Shown here: one piece after another, positions 49,666 through 61,366 of the stretch
How positions within the stretch are numbered: the stretch's first letter is position 1
Layout of the letters: the number at the start of each line of letters is the position of its first letter
Source of the DNA: Puffinus mauretanicus
Taxonomy: Eukaryota; Chordata; Aves; Procellariiformes; Procellariidae
Reading direction: 5' to 3'
Length of the DNA stretch: 64,000 bases
Assembly: GCA_023333565.1 (NCBI GenBank)
Contig: JAJKFH010000102.1
Coordinates: forward strand, 5,721,001-5,785,000
Translations under genes and position numbers: made by a program
Notes under the pieces: model-generated
Database searches by the model: none
The model's input: only the letters and a program-made list of their open reading frames with translations
Told to the model about the DNA's origin: nothing

Positions 49666-50558
49666 TTTAAAAGCTGGTTTCCTGCTGAAGGAGAAGAAAA
49701 AATTACAAAGTCTGAGTATATGCTATGTTGACTAGGCTACCGACAGGTGGTTAAAGAAAGTCAGACAATATGCAGATAGATTCCCTCCGCCTCATATTTC
49801 ACATTTCAGTGAAAATGGTAGCCCACTCTCTGGAAGCAACTCTGCTCCAAGAGCCTTGTGTGCCTGGAGAGATTCAGCACTGTACACTCCTTTGCTTTTT
49901 GATAATGGACTTCTGAAGTATTTCTTCTTGTTTGAAAGTGTTTGAATAGCAAGAGATGCGTACCTCTATAACAGTACTTTCTGGTAAATTTGCAGTAGCA
50001 ATTAATCTTTGACACCCTCAGAAGGTCCCTCAAATTTGTAATATGCAATGATCACACAGTACACCTCTGTAGCTTAACTGCACGTATGCTATGTAGGAGT
50101 CTTCGCTAGGAAGCAAAGAAGAAGAAACAACGGAAGTTGTCAGGAGTACGGGAAGCCAGCAGCAGAGATAAAAGGAAAAAAATCAGGAACAATCCTAATG
50201 TTGCCACATATGTCATAGGTCTGTTAAGGACACAGGAGAACTTGAATTAGAACTTAGCCAAATCCAAAATGGAGCTGAGGTCAGGTATGGCATGAGTAAG
50301 TGGGATGTCAGCGATCAGCTACAGAGTTCCTGTTCAGCTGTCAAAACGCCCCTAGTAGAGAAGCGGGAGCTTAACTGCTGAGCAAGAAGCCAAGTTTGGG
50401 AGGTGTAAGACAAAACAACAGCTGCCACAAAACTGCTAGTTTTGCGGTTATCATCTATAATGCTCACTTCTGGGCTTTAGATGAGGAACCTCTGGAGCAC
50501 CCCTACATCTGTGGGAAGGGAGCAGACACTGCAGCTGGATTTCTGTTTGGTGGCCTGA

Positions 50559-50568
50559 ACGTGCACGT
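50559..50568. repeat. ACGTGCACGT palindrome, second copy
   Basis: This 10-bp palindrome is identical to the core of the CRE-like palindrome at 49,156-49,169, about 1.4 kb away. It has two CpGs. A shared transcription-factor site is a possible reading. Confidence 0.7.
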
Positions 50569-50955
50569 CTTCTGTGAGAGTAGGGAAGGGAGTCTGTCTG
50601 TAAAAGCAGATACTTCCACCTACGTTTATGCTGGCTCCTTTCTGTTATCCATTCCTAGATAAATTTTCAAACGTGGTGCCAAAACTGCAAGGTGCTGGTC
50701 AATTTTTGCAAGCTGCCTGAATGACTCACCTCATTTCTCCGATTACTGACAAAACAGGGGGAAAAAAAAGCCTAGTGGGCTTGAAAGCATTTGGCAAGCC
50801 TGTACTGTCACTTTTGTGAATCAGAATGGCTCATTTATGGTGTCATTCTTCTTGTGTAGCAATTTTTTGATAGTGGCTGTCAAGATAAATATGTGGCAGG
50901 GGCTCTGCTAAGTGCAAGGGGGTGTAACAGCAGTTAGGCCTACTGTGTCAGGGAG

Positions 50956-50985
50956 ACAGTGTTGCTACACCTGTGATAACACTGT
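50956..50985. repeat. Inverted repeat, 8-bp perfect arms, 14-base loop
   Basis: ACAGTGTT (50,956-50,963) and AACACTGT (50,978-50,985) are exact reverse complements. No other evidence of function. Confidence 0.75.
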
Positions 50986-52648
50986 GGTGACTCTGCCAGG
51001 TATGCAGACAGCACAGGAGATGGGGTGTACAACCATTTTGGAGTTTCTGCCTAAGGCTGTGGGGTGTCCCCTGACATGATAGGATTCAGGAAAGAATCCC
51101 AGATAATATGAGTATGGAGTGTCAGAGGCTGGTGGCTCCACTGGGAAGCCCCAATGTACCAGGGTACAATAGGGTCTATTAATGCACCCAGCAACCCTGG
51201 AGCACCCACAGCACCACCCCCTGGCTTCAGAGCAACAACCACTGGGGATTCCCAGTCAATGTAGGGAAGCCACATTGTTTCTGTGGGATGTGAGTAGCGT
51301 TGTGAAAGGGTTTGTGAAGCCTCTCCTCTGACCGGTCATTGGAAGGAGCTGGGAGGTGCCCACTTATGCCAAGCACCCTTAAACGCAGGAGGGTTTTTTT
51401 GAGAAGAATCCTTTTAGGGTGAAAGGCGGTTCAATGGCTACCTGTCACAGATCTGGTCCCCACGTGTGTTTCCTGTGGATGGCTCCCATCACTCATTTTC
51501 CAGGCACAATCATTTCTGGCTCAGGTGGGCCTGTGAAACATGAGGCTGAACTCATAATGGAGGTGGCTTGGGTTGAATTAGAGGGATTCAGGTTGGTGAA
51601 CAAAGTCCTGTTTGTAGACATAAATGAAAAAGCTGGCCCTGAGCTCCCCTGTTGCTGACTGCAGTAGTCCTTTTCTGTGAATATGTGCAGTAGAGGGCAC
51701 TAGTATGTTAATTTGTATCTGGTCACACACTTTATATCTTTAATGGGATTCACCAATAATATAGTGAGGGCCAAAGGCTAATCAATACTAATTGTGTATT
51801 ATTAAAATAAATGTTAGTCTTTGTTAGAGAAATAGGTTGATTACTCATAAGTGAATAATTGGTCGTCATCTCTGTGTGTAACCTTCTTCTGAACTTTGTG
51901 CTGAATTTCTACATAAAGCTTGCTGAGAAATGGGGATTTCAATGAGTTGGTATGAACACTTCAGCTAGCTGCCACACCGAAATGGTTGATGACCTCTCAG
52001 CGACTGGTGGTGGTACAATTTAATTAAGACAGCTGAGGGAAAGATTCTGCTAGGAAGAATGTTCCTGCATGTAATTTTACCATGGCCCTGGAGAGAAGAA
52101 CAAAGGGCAAAAGGCTACTCTATTCTTCCCATAAGTATGCAAAATTCAGAAGATATCAAGGATAAAGGATGTAGTTCATGGATGAGAATTCGTAGCTTGC
52201 TTCATATACTTTTAATGAAACATCCCAACGGAAGTCTCCGAAGCAGCAAATACTTCAGTCAGGTTGCTTAGAAATCATGTCAGAAAGTTGGCTGCCTAAG
52301 GGAATTGGGAAAAACCATGAAGAGTGTGATACAGGTCACCGGTTCACATCCAGCCCAATTCTTTGGTAGCTGGACTTTTCATTTTCTCATGGTGGCTCTG
52401 GATCTTTGTGAAATACGTTTGTTAGCCTGTTTTGTTGTAAATATGCCCAGGTATCAACAATTCTGTAATAAGCAGCATTTTCTACAATGAAGCCAATGAG
52501 CAAACAAGCTAATTAAATTTCCTGCTTATAATAAGCCTGTGCAAGGACGGCATTCAAAAGAATTCAGACACTTATCTCTCAAACAGATCCTTCTTGCCCA
52601 CAATTGTAATGAGGTGCTGATCTAGGATGGGAAAATTCTGTCCCTGGC

Positions 52649-52677
52649 TATTGTTCATTTCTAAGAAATGGACAATA
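52649..52677. repeat. Near-perfect palindrome, 14-bp arms, 1-base centre
   Basis: TATTGTTCATTTCT (52,649-52,662) and AGAAATGGACAATA (52,664-52,677) are reverse complements at 13 of 14 positions around one A; the exception would be a G-U pair in RNA. It is the longest almost spacer-less inverted repeat found here. It could extrude as a cruciform; function is unknown. Confidence 0.85.
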
Positions 52678-54182
52678 AACAAACCTTAAAAACAACAGAT
52701 ATCAAGCTGGCACCTTTCTCAGGCATTGGAAGTAACTTAGCAAAACTGGGGGAAAAAAATTAAGGTTGGCACTTGGTAAATTTATATGCAAATAAATTAG
52801 AAAGGGGACATCCTCCCAGCTGGATTTTTCCAAGTTTTCATTGTTTTTTTGTTGCTTTGTTTATTGAACATTTCAATATCTTCATTTGTCTTCATAAATC
52901 TGTTATATACGTTGAAGACAATTATAGTCACAGCAGTGTGGTTTTGGCAGAGGTTAGCGTCAGAATTAGGCAAACGTCGTTCATTTTGCTTCTCTGCACC
53001 ATGTTACAATATCCTTGAGTCCTTTTTTCCCCTGTTTGTAGCAACTTTTTGTCATGTGAAGAGATATTAGCTTAAATTCTGTGAGGAGAGGTCATTGTTT
53101 CAGTGATTGATGATTAAGCCTTTAGCTTCAGCGTCCACAATTCTACACTCTAAAGACGCATATTTGAGTTTCCTGCATCAGTGTGTGTGTCCTCGCATAT
53201 ATGTTCTCCTTTTCTCCATAATAGCTAGCAAAGAGAACTCCCTCATAATTCAGAGTGAAAGAGGAATGATGAAAATTCATGATCCAGATGTGGATGAGAA
53301 ATGAGACAAGGAATTTTCTTTCACACTGCAACCAAGAAAGACCAAACTGGCCCTTAGTTTCATTCGAATCCTTTGAATTCAGCAGGTCACATTTATAACT
53401 GATACAATTTCAGGAAAAACTCTCGCTGTAAACATGGGCAAAAATGTTGTGTTAATTTTACCACACATTCTAGCGAATTCAACACAAAGCCTTTGTCCTC
53501 TGTCTGCATAGAAGGTATCATCACATATAGTAGTTCAGACATTATCTGCAGCTGAACAATAAGAGGAGTACCAGTACATCTCTCAGGCAGGAGTGGAAGA
53601 AGAACCCTAGTGAGGTCCATTTCCTGGTGTGAGAGAGTGTGAAGGAGGAATGTGCATATGTATAAGTGGAAGTAATGATGAAAGGTCTGTCTTGCCCAAC
53701 TAAAGGGTCATTTGGGGCCACTTTTTCTGGGCATTTTGAAAGAAAAACCCAGGCTCAATAGATTTTAAAATCAACTTTGAGGATGTGTTAAAAAAGAAGG
53801 TTGTTTTTGGAAACAAAGCTAAACTTCAGGAATCCAGAATTAAAAGAACAGAGGTGGAGTACCAGGGAGAAGTTACAGAAATGTTCAGCCCTCATCATAC
53901 GATCAGATTGACTTTGTCAACACCTTGTTTTCATCACCACTACAAGTAATTTGAGTCATTTATATAATTAATCCATGATATGTGCATACTTTGGAATAGA
54001 AAAACATTCCTGATGGTTTAACTATGTTTATAGTTAACTGTGATTAGCTAATAATTTTTTCCTATTTATGGCGTGATTCATTTCTTTTTACTGTATTAGT
54101 TACAAAAGTCTCCCCTTAAAATATATGTACAAAACCCCAGTGGACATCATAGTAAACATTGCACTGTGTCATTCTAGCTCTT

Positions 54183-54205
54183 AAAACAAACAAACAAACA
54201 AAAAA
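54183..54205 (+). repeat. (AAAC)n microsatellite
   Basis: About four AAAC units followed by A6. A simple repeat, likely length-variable. Confidence 0.85.
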
Positions 54206-54282
54206 TCATGAAATGGAGACAATAAAGAAAGGGAACAGAATAGTAATTTTGATCTGTGCTTTTTGTTCTATGACTGAGTACT

Positions 54283-54392
54283 ATGACCACAAGAAAATCC
54301 TTTAACCTTTCTTGCTGCAGTAACAAGACAAGCTTACATATATCTGTACCTTAATTTGGCTAAATAAATTTCTATAAAGTGCTTTGATTACT
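54283..54392 (+). mobile_element. Possible MIR/CORE-SINE relic, plus strand
   Basis: TGACCACAAGAAAATCCTTT followed by AACCTTTCTTGCTGCAGTAA resembles the MIR stretch 'tgaccttgggcaagtcacttaacctctctgtgcctcagtt', and at the expected distance downstream TATAAAGTGCTTTGATTA resembles 'tgtaaagcgctttga'. The middle is diverged. Two blocks in the correct order and spacing give moderate support. Confidence 0.5.
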
Positions 54393-54654
54393 TCATTTAA
54401 ATGCAAGGCATGACTGAAGCAAAGTCTGCACTTAAAGTTATATTTACTAGTGCTGAGATGAATTTTGATAGAACAAAAAAAAGAAGAAAAATACAGAAAG
54501 AACACTACACAATAGCCTGGAAAAATGTTCTGCACATTCCCTGTATGCTTTATCTTCCTTATTTTCCCCCAAGGAAAGAAAAGTAAGACGTAATGTCAAA
54601 AAGTAGGATATTTGGCCAATTTATTATAGAGGAAGAAAGCAAAATGCCTTACTG

Positions 54655-54694
54655 AAAAGTAGGACAATTCTACCAAAAGTAGGACAGCTTACTG
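54655..54694 (+). repeat. 20-bp tandem duplication, diverged
   Basis: Two adjacent 20-bp units both begin AAAAGTAGGACA and then differ. A third related AAAAAGTAGGATA lies about 55 bases upstream (near 54,598). Possibly an old short tandem array. Confidence 0.7.
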
Positions 54695-55894
54695 CACATT
54701 AAGTACCATCGGATTATGCGTATTGTATCATGCTTACTTTACACACACAATTAGTTCCAGTGACTTCGAAGTGAGACTTCCCACACGGGCTAACTGAGGA
54801 AGATTTATCCCACATGATAAAGCTATAGTACCATATCAAACAGGGTCAGAATACACACCCATCAAGAAAAGAATCTGGAGAACAGCTATAACTGGTTAGG
54901 CTCATGTAAAAAACAAAAATGTCACTGGCACTTAGCCTAGAGATCAAATCAGATGAGAAAAACAGAGTAGATCAATGATGCTGGAGCAGGTTACACAGAT
55001 TAAAATTCAGACCTGAGCCGCTAAATTTAATCTCAGAATAACTGTGCAAAACCTGTGAAGTTTGTGTGCCTTTAAGGTAAGCATAAGGATGAGATCATTT
55101 CAGTGTTGGCAAAGGGTGCAAAAGATACAGCATGATGGAGAAATTTTTTCTTAATTGCATTTTTTTCTTAATGCATTAATGGATAAATTAATTTTTAGTG
55201 TTCCAATGGCATTTTGAGGACAGTATTTGCAGGAGCCCTTCTCCAGAAGCAATGGATGTGTAAGTATATCACATGCAGACTGATTATTTATATTTCATAA
55301 GGTAGGGTGTTTGAGCTGTTGGGCTTTGCCCTCTCAGAGGCTGTATGTGCATGGTCCAGGTAAATCACTCCTGGCTAGACATACAAAGGGGCCCAGCCCC
55401 AGAGGAGAACCTAGACCTTTGAGTTAGGCTACTTAGCTCCTTAGACTGCACATGGGGAGTTAGTTCATACAGCACAGGATTCATAGGGACCAGTACCTTG
55501 AGAATAGGTATTGCCTGAGCTGGAAATAGAGGCTGCTAAGGAAAGGATACCTCTTGAGTCCCTTTTAATGTTGATAAGAAGGGTAAATAGAGAGCTCAGA
55601 GAGAAGTAGAGTGGTTAAGTGAGAGGATTTGAAGGTTGGTAATAGCTACTTGATGTAAAATGTTTGACCTGCTACCTTGAAGGTTACAGCAGGCAGTGTG
55701 AAAACATCAGTCCTGCAATTGGGTGCTCAAAGTATGCCTAAGTTGTATTTAGTTGCCAGAGCCCTTATTTGGATATAAGCCCTATGCTCTGGGTCTCAGA
55801 TCCCTGTCTATAAAATACTATAGTCAACAAAGCAATTCTATAGGTGATGCATATATAGTGTTTTACACAGTACCTAAGAGCACTAATAGACCCT

Positions 55895-56475
55895 AATGAG
55901 TGGTGTAGTTGATACGCTTGAGGGAAAGGATGCCATCCAGAGGGACCTTGATAGGCTTGAGAAGTGAGCCAATGTGAACTTTATGAAGTTCAACAAGTCC
56001 AAGCAAAGTCTTGCACCTGAGTCAGGACGATCACCAGTATCAGTACAGACTGGGTCATGGATGGCTTGAAAGCCTCCCTGCAGAGAAGGACTTGGGGATA
56101 CTGGTAGATAAAAAATTAGATATGAGCCGGCAATGTGCGCTTGCAGCCCCAAAAGCCAATCCTATCCTGGGCTGCTTCATTCTTGTGAGACCCCACCTGG
56201 AGTACTGCATCCAGCTCTGCGGTCCCCAGTGCAAGAAAGACATGGACCTGTTAGAGCGGGTCCAGTGGAGGTAGATGAAAATGATCAGAGGGCTGAAACG
56301 CCTCTCCCATGAAGAAAGGGTGAGAGAGTTGGCATTATTCAGCCTGGAGAAGAGAAGGTTTCGGGGAGACCTTATTGCAGCCTTTCAATACTTAAAGGGG
56401 GCTTGTAAGAAAGATGGAGCCTTTTTAGCAGCGCCTGTAGTGATAGGACAAGGGCAAATTGTCCAAGACTTTGGT
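55895..56475 (+). mobile_element. CR1 LINE fragment, ORF2 C-terminal part, decayed
   Basis: The plus strand encodes remnants of the C-terminal part of CR1 ORF2 in order: the 'RDLDRLEKW' type stretch near 55,940, 'KFNKSK' near 55,986, 'EKDLGILVD' near 56,080, 'LVRPHLEYC' near 56,180-56,210, 'LLERVQ' near 56,250, '[17 protein letters not shown]' near 56,282, and '[20 protein letters not shown]' near 56,338-56,397. A net frameshift lies near 56,000, an in-frame TAG at 56,272-56,274, and the copy lacks an internal block between 'ILGC' and 'LVRPH'. It stops after 'GQGQ' (about 56,450-56,475) without the usual 3' end and short terminal repeat. It is a dead, truncated copy. Together with the fragment at 15.1-15.9 kb it supports a bird or other sauropsid source. 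Confidence 0.92.
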
Positions 56476-57828
56476 TTTATCTCCAGGAATTATTGTTCTC
56501 TGTTATTCTCCATAGAAGAGAAAGCTTAAAGCCTACTGACCTGCCCCTTCTAACCCTTGCTACCCATGTTTTCAGGAAATGCTTAATAAGTCTCACTTAA
56601 CACAGAAAACCTTGTGGATATTATGCATAACTTTAACTTAATCCTTAACATTATCAGTCTTGTATGTGCCAAGCAACGACATCAACCCTGGCTCCTGTCT
56701 CTCTCACCCAGGGAGACCTCCTGAGGCTTGAAGCAGAGCTAGAAATCCAGCATGATATGAAGACTGCTTTTCTGACACAACTTCTCAACCCTTTTATCCC
56801 ATTCCATTTAAAAATTAGCTTACACAGACATATCTGTGATTTTTTTTTTTAGGAGGTATGCTGAAATGTGAACTGACTGTGCAAAAAGTATGTGGGAGAG
56901 TGAAGGTGAGGGCGTATTAGTATGCAGAAACTTAATATAACTCTAGCGCACTATTCCCTTTCTTCAAAATAAAAAGACATATTTGCAAGCAGGGCCAGCT
57001 TGGCCTGTCTGTCTGAACCAGTGATCTTCCAGTTTTGTTTGTGTACCGTCAAAATGATGCTTCTATTGGCAGGAAGAAAGAGCCAGTGCTCCTTTACAAG
57101 ATTATCTATAGATATAATTTTAAAGGGGAAATTTCCCTCCATCTGTGTCAGAAACAAATGTCAGCATCCAAGGCACAGAAACCATGTTTTTCCTTGATTT
57201 AAATTTGAAAGACTTAATAAAATGAGTTAAGAAAGGCAATGGCTGTGAAGAGAAGTCTCAGAGCACAGAGGTGAGAGTCAGTAAGATCTGAAATGTAATT
57301 TACATTTGAGAAGCGTTGTAGTCAGAAACTAGGTTTCCCTTAAAGTTTCTAAGAGATTGAAAGAAAAATGTGGGTTCTCTCTCAAAAAAGAGCTGCCTCT
57401 GAGCCACAAAGTGTCTAGTTGGGATTTAACTAAAACAGGCAGAGCTTCAAACATCAGAACTATCATGGTTCTAAGCTGATGAAAGGATTTGCTATAGGGA
57501 GAGCCAATGTCAGTTGAATGATGACAATTGTAATTTTTAATATCACCTTATCTCTTCAAGGAATGAAGGCTGATCCCAGGTTCTCCACTGACAGGGAAAC
57601 ATGAATAAGATGGCTCACGAACTGAAAATACCAATCTACAGATATCTCCAAAGACATTGAAGTATGAAATGACACCTCTTCACAATCTTCTGTGCACCGA
57701 GTGAAACTATCTTTGTCTAACAGGTAGGAAAATGGGGTAGACTACGTATTAAGTGCCGAGACTATAGAGAGAAGCTAAATCAGATTCACGATTTCCAGGT
57801 ACTGCGCTCAAGCTACACCCATCCGCAC

Positions 57829-57845
57829 AAAAAAAAAAAAAAAAA
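57829..57845 (+). repeat. Poly(A)17 tract
   Basis: Seventeen A following a slightly CpG-richer sequence. I looked for a target-site duplication and a poly(A) signal that would indicate a retroposed copy and saw neither, so it is listed as simple sequence. Confidence 0.85.
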
Positions 57846-58827
57846 GAAATATTGAACGATGATTAGATTTAAATCTTATAATATGTTCCAACTATGTTAT
57901 CTCTTAATGACTGAGAATCTAAATGTTTGAAAGCTTCCATAACAATTACACAGATCTAGTGAACACATGGGTTACATTTTCAATGTGAAATTTGGTACTT
58001 TAAAAGGGGTAGTGAATGGAAAGCCAGGAAATTTCTAAGTCTAATTGTTCATTATAGCCCTTTGTTGACTCAATTTTAAATGCCCTTTTTTATTAGTTTA
58101 ACAGTAGAAGATTAAACTTAATGAATGTGCTCATTAATAAAATACTGCTGAGCCCTAAAACCATCCATTTCATATACTATTTTACTATATACCACTGTAA
58201 TAATACAGATGTTTTAAATGCCTGTTAAAAGAACAGTAACTGAACTGAGCCAGACTGCCTACATGCAGCAGTGCTATACTGAAGGGAGGTTGACGACAGG
58301 CAAACCAGATGCAAAGAGAACTGGAGTTTGCATTAAAGCCAACTAATGGGCAAAGTACATTTAGAAGCTCAACTGGAGGGATGACCAAGTGCCCTTAATG
58401 TAACAAAAAGTGCTGAGGGGATGCATCTGCTGCCAAAAGCATTAGTCTGCATGTAGGTCACACCAGAGATTTATGGACTGCCCAGCTGTAAACAAAGAGC
58501 CTAGTTATCACCTGCTAACTCTCTGTGTTGAAAATAGAAAGCCAGGAGAAAAAGTTGGGTGCATTTTGCCAAGTGTATCGTAACCCTCAAATTCTCCCTT
58601 TAATGTAAAAAAACTCTCAAAGCTGTGAATTTTGACTGTCCAGAGAGTCTCTGGCCAGAGAGACTATTCTCTACGTGTTTTTAATTCCTAAGGTTTACAA
58701 TGGAATATGTGAGACCTCTCAACTGGCTTAGATGAAATCTGAGGAGCAGCATTTTATTTCCTTTGGTTTGGTTTTTTTGGCTTTTTGCATTCTTGTCCGA
58801 GTTCTTCATCTTGCAATCTTAATATTG

Positions 58828-58853
58828 CAATACAGCTGTATTGTTCAATACAG
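58828..58853. repeat. Perfect 16-bp palindrome plus a third half-site
   Basis: CAATACAGCTGTATTG (58,828-58,843) is exactly symmetric with a CAGCTG E-box at its centre; a further direct copy of CAATACAG follows at 58,846-58,853. It resembles a clustered protein-binding site, but chance is possible. Confidence 0.8.
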
Positions 58854-59005
58854 TTAGAATGCTAAAGGCAGCTATAGAGAGATGCTACTTTGAAAACAGG
58901 CACAATGCTTTGTAATATGGAATTTAATGGCCCTCTAGAAGACCTAGTTGAATAAATCAAAAATTTTACTTTGAGAAAAGGATTGAGGGAGCTTAGGGGA
59001 AGTGA

Positions 59006-59019
59006 TTTTTTTTTTTTTT
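59006..59019. repeat. Poly(T)14 tract
   Basis: Fourteen consecutive T; simple homopolymer. Confidence 0.85.
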
Positions 59020-60269
59020 GTTATGTAAACTCTTTTCTAAAAAGACAAAACTAGAAATTATCACAGGCTTCAAAGAATAAGTGGGAGAGTTGGAGTCTCT
59101 CCAGCAAAAAGTGAAACATTTGTCAGTTATCAGAAGGACTGAACTTCTTCAAATGTTTGAGGAAATACGATCAAGATCAATTCTTTATTCTCCTTCCCAC
59201 CAGCCCTGTCTGTTTAGCTGATGGGAAGGCTTCAAGGGGTTATCCCACACAATAGAGAAGACCTATTGGTCCAAATACTGTAATGTCTCAACAAAGTCAA
59301 AGTTAGCATAAATGTAATGCAACTTTCTTATTGCCCAAATGCTGTTGGTTTCCGAGTCACTGGAGCAGCTTCATTCAAATATGAGGATTCCAACAACTCA
59401 GATAACATGCTTGTGATCTCTTAAGTGCTGTGATGACACTGAAAACACTTTCCCCAGAATTAAATTACAATAGATAAAATAGATGGAGTTTCTTATGTAG
59501 ATGTGATTTTTCCTTACAAATCTTTAAAAAATTATGTTTTGATTCTGCAACTTCTCATTTGAATATAACTAAAACTGAAAAATGCATGTGTTATATAATG
59601 CCTATACGCATCCTTCTGCAAGTGAAAGATTATTCACTATGCTATTTTATTTATTTAAATGAACTCATTTTAACCCTTATCCTGTTACTTTCAAGTTGAT
59701 TTCTATTCACAGTACCTCACTTTTGCAGTACGTAACTTCCATTTCTTGTGATTTTTCAAACATGAATGCATTCATTATGTCTTGATTAATTACTAGATGA
59801 TCCAGCTACAGCTATATAGTAAGGCATAATAAAAGACTCAGTTTCTGAATCTGTGCAACTACATCAGTGCTGTGTAGTTTCACAGATGCATTGAAATAAT
59901 CTCTGATTTGAATGGAGGTTATACAAATAAAAGTTTACTTAAAAATAAGGAGTGCTCTTTCTTGCAAGCCAAAATCTCCCAGTCCCCAAATTATGTATAA
60001 TACAAAATATCATACATACAACATTTCTTCTTCTGAGCATGATATCACTTATTACTAATAATATTCCCCTCTGAGTGATTGTTGCCTAACTACATTGCAT
60101 ATAAGAACAGTAGATTTACTGCAGTGAGCAGAGATTCAGTTTTAAGGGGGTTAATGGCGTGAAGAAATTGTAGAACCACGGACTGCAGCTCTAGTGAAGT
60201 TTTGGACTACAGTTATTAAAATATTTACAGAAATAGGTAAATTTCTGCAAGCTAAAGAGAAGTGTCAGG

Positions 60270-60292
60270 TAACAATAACAATAATAAACAAA
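60270..60292 (+). repeat. Short AAC/AAT trinucleotide run
   Basis: Alternating AAC, AAT and related triplets over about 23 bases. A minor simple repeat. Confidence 0.6.
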
Positions 60293-61366
60293 TATTTAGG
60301 CTCAGACACCTCAGATTTTAAATCAAACAACATCTCATGAGGACTTTGTGACTTCCAAAGGCTGCAGAATTTTTTTCTTATTTTAATCTTTCCTCATTGG
60401 TTTGTCCCTTCTGACCTTTGTATGACAAGGATTTTCAGGGAAAAAAAAATATAGTTCATCATGCAATTGGTGAGTGAAGAACTTTTAGCTGTCGTTTCAG
60501 CAATCCCATTATCTGTTTAGATATTTTTAATTAGCTAATTAAGCCATGTTTTCTGTACACACTAACTCTAATGACTATGACTGGAACCATCATCTGCACC
60601 CTAACTGAGAAGACACTGAAGCCCTGAATGGGCACAATCATTTCTCTGTAACCTCTAGAAATCCTTTTTTCAGCAAGTGCTCCCCACCGCTACCATTCTT
60701 TGTCTTTGTGGAGACATTATGCAACGTACATATTGCACTCACTATCCCTTTGCTTGCCCTTTCATAACACACAGCTCCTTTCTAAGCAGCTGCCATGTTT
60801 TTTCCACTATTTTATGTGTGTCCATCCACCTTGTAATTCTCTTCTTCCTTGATTTGGGTCTCAAATGGATTCCTTTCTGCAGATCATAGGAGAGGTTTGC
60901 ATACATCTAAGAATAAAAACCACTGCCAAACATGCAAATTGCAAACAGGTGCCAAGATGTCTTGCTCTTTCCCAGCATAAGGGAGAGGTTCCCAGTACAG
61001 CGAAGAGAGATCATTATACAGAAGAAAAGTGGGATCTGTTGACAGAAACTACAGTTTGAGTGCCATCAAACATACCTTATTCCCTTTCCCTCCCAGTCTC
61101 TTCTCTTTCACGTGACTGCTGTTCAGGATTTCACTTTCAAATAAATACTTGGCTCTTGTATCCAAAAAGACAAACAAATATGCAGAGAAAATTTTGCCTG
61201 AGTAAGTGAACACTCTTATTCAAAATTCTGTGGCTAGATGAATGGATAAGTGACAACAGTGATGAATAAATAGTGCCTGGGCCTGCCAAAACCCAGCATT
61301 AGAAAGTATAAACAAAGCAGTACTGAAAACAGATGGATTCATTTTAAGTTTTATCCCTTTTCAGTC

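Larger units (their letters stand above)
50050..51660. other. Moderately GC-richer non-coding stretch
   Basis: GC rises to about 50-60% in parts (one hand-counted line at 51,181 gives 60%) and CpG is more frequent than in the flanks. An 88-codon frame (50,396-50,662) and a 79-codon frame (51,419-51,658) are open on the plus strand, without recognisable motifs. A second ACGTGCACGT palindrome lies at 50,559-50,568, and an 8-bp-arm inverted repeat at 50,956-50,985. I do not recognise a transposon here, but an old element or an untranslated exon are both possible. Confidence 0.45.
51661..55894. other. AT-rich non-coding stretch, no gene recognised
   Basis: No gene, RNA gene or clear element apart from a doubtful MIR relic at 54.3 kb. 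Open frames are under 82 codons. It contains a near-perfect palindrome at 52,649, an (AAAC) tract at 54,183 and a 20-bp tandem duplication at 54,655. Confidence 0.7.
56476..61366. other. AT-rich non-coding stretch, no gene recognised
   Basis: AT-rich DNA with open frames under 72 codons, none recognised. It contains a poly(A)17 tract at 57,829, a poly(T)14 tract at 59,006, a perfect 16-bp palindrome at 58,828 and a short (AAT/AAC) run near 60,270. No gene or clear transposon was seen. Confidence 0.7.

Noticed and set aside
53357..53375. tRNA B-box-like TTCGAATC
   Set aside because: No A-box, acceptor stem or cloverleaf could be built around it.
57540..57845. Retroposed copy ending in poly(A)17
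   Set aside because: No recognisable parent sequence, no poly(A) signal and no flanking direct repeat seen; treated as a simple homopolymer.
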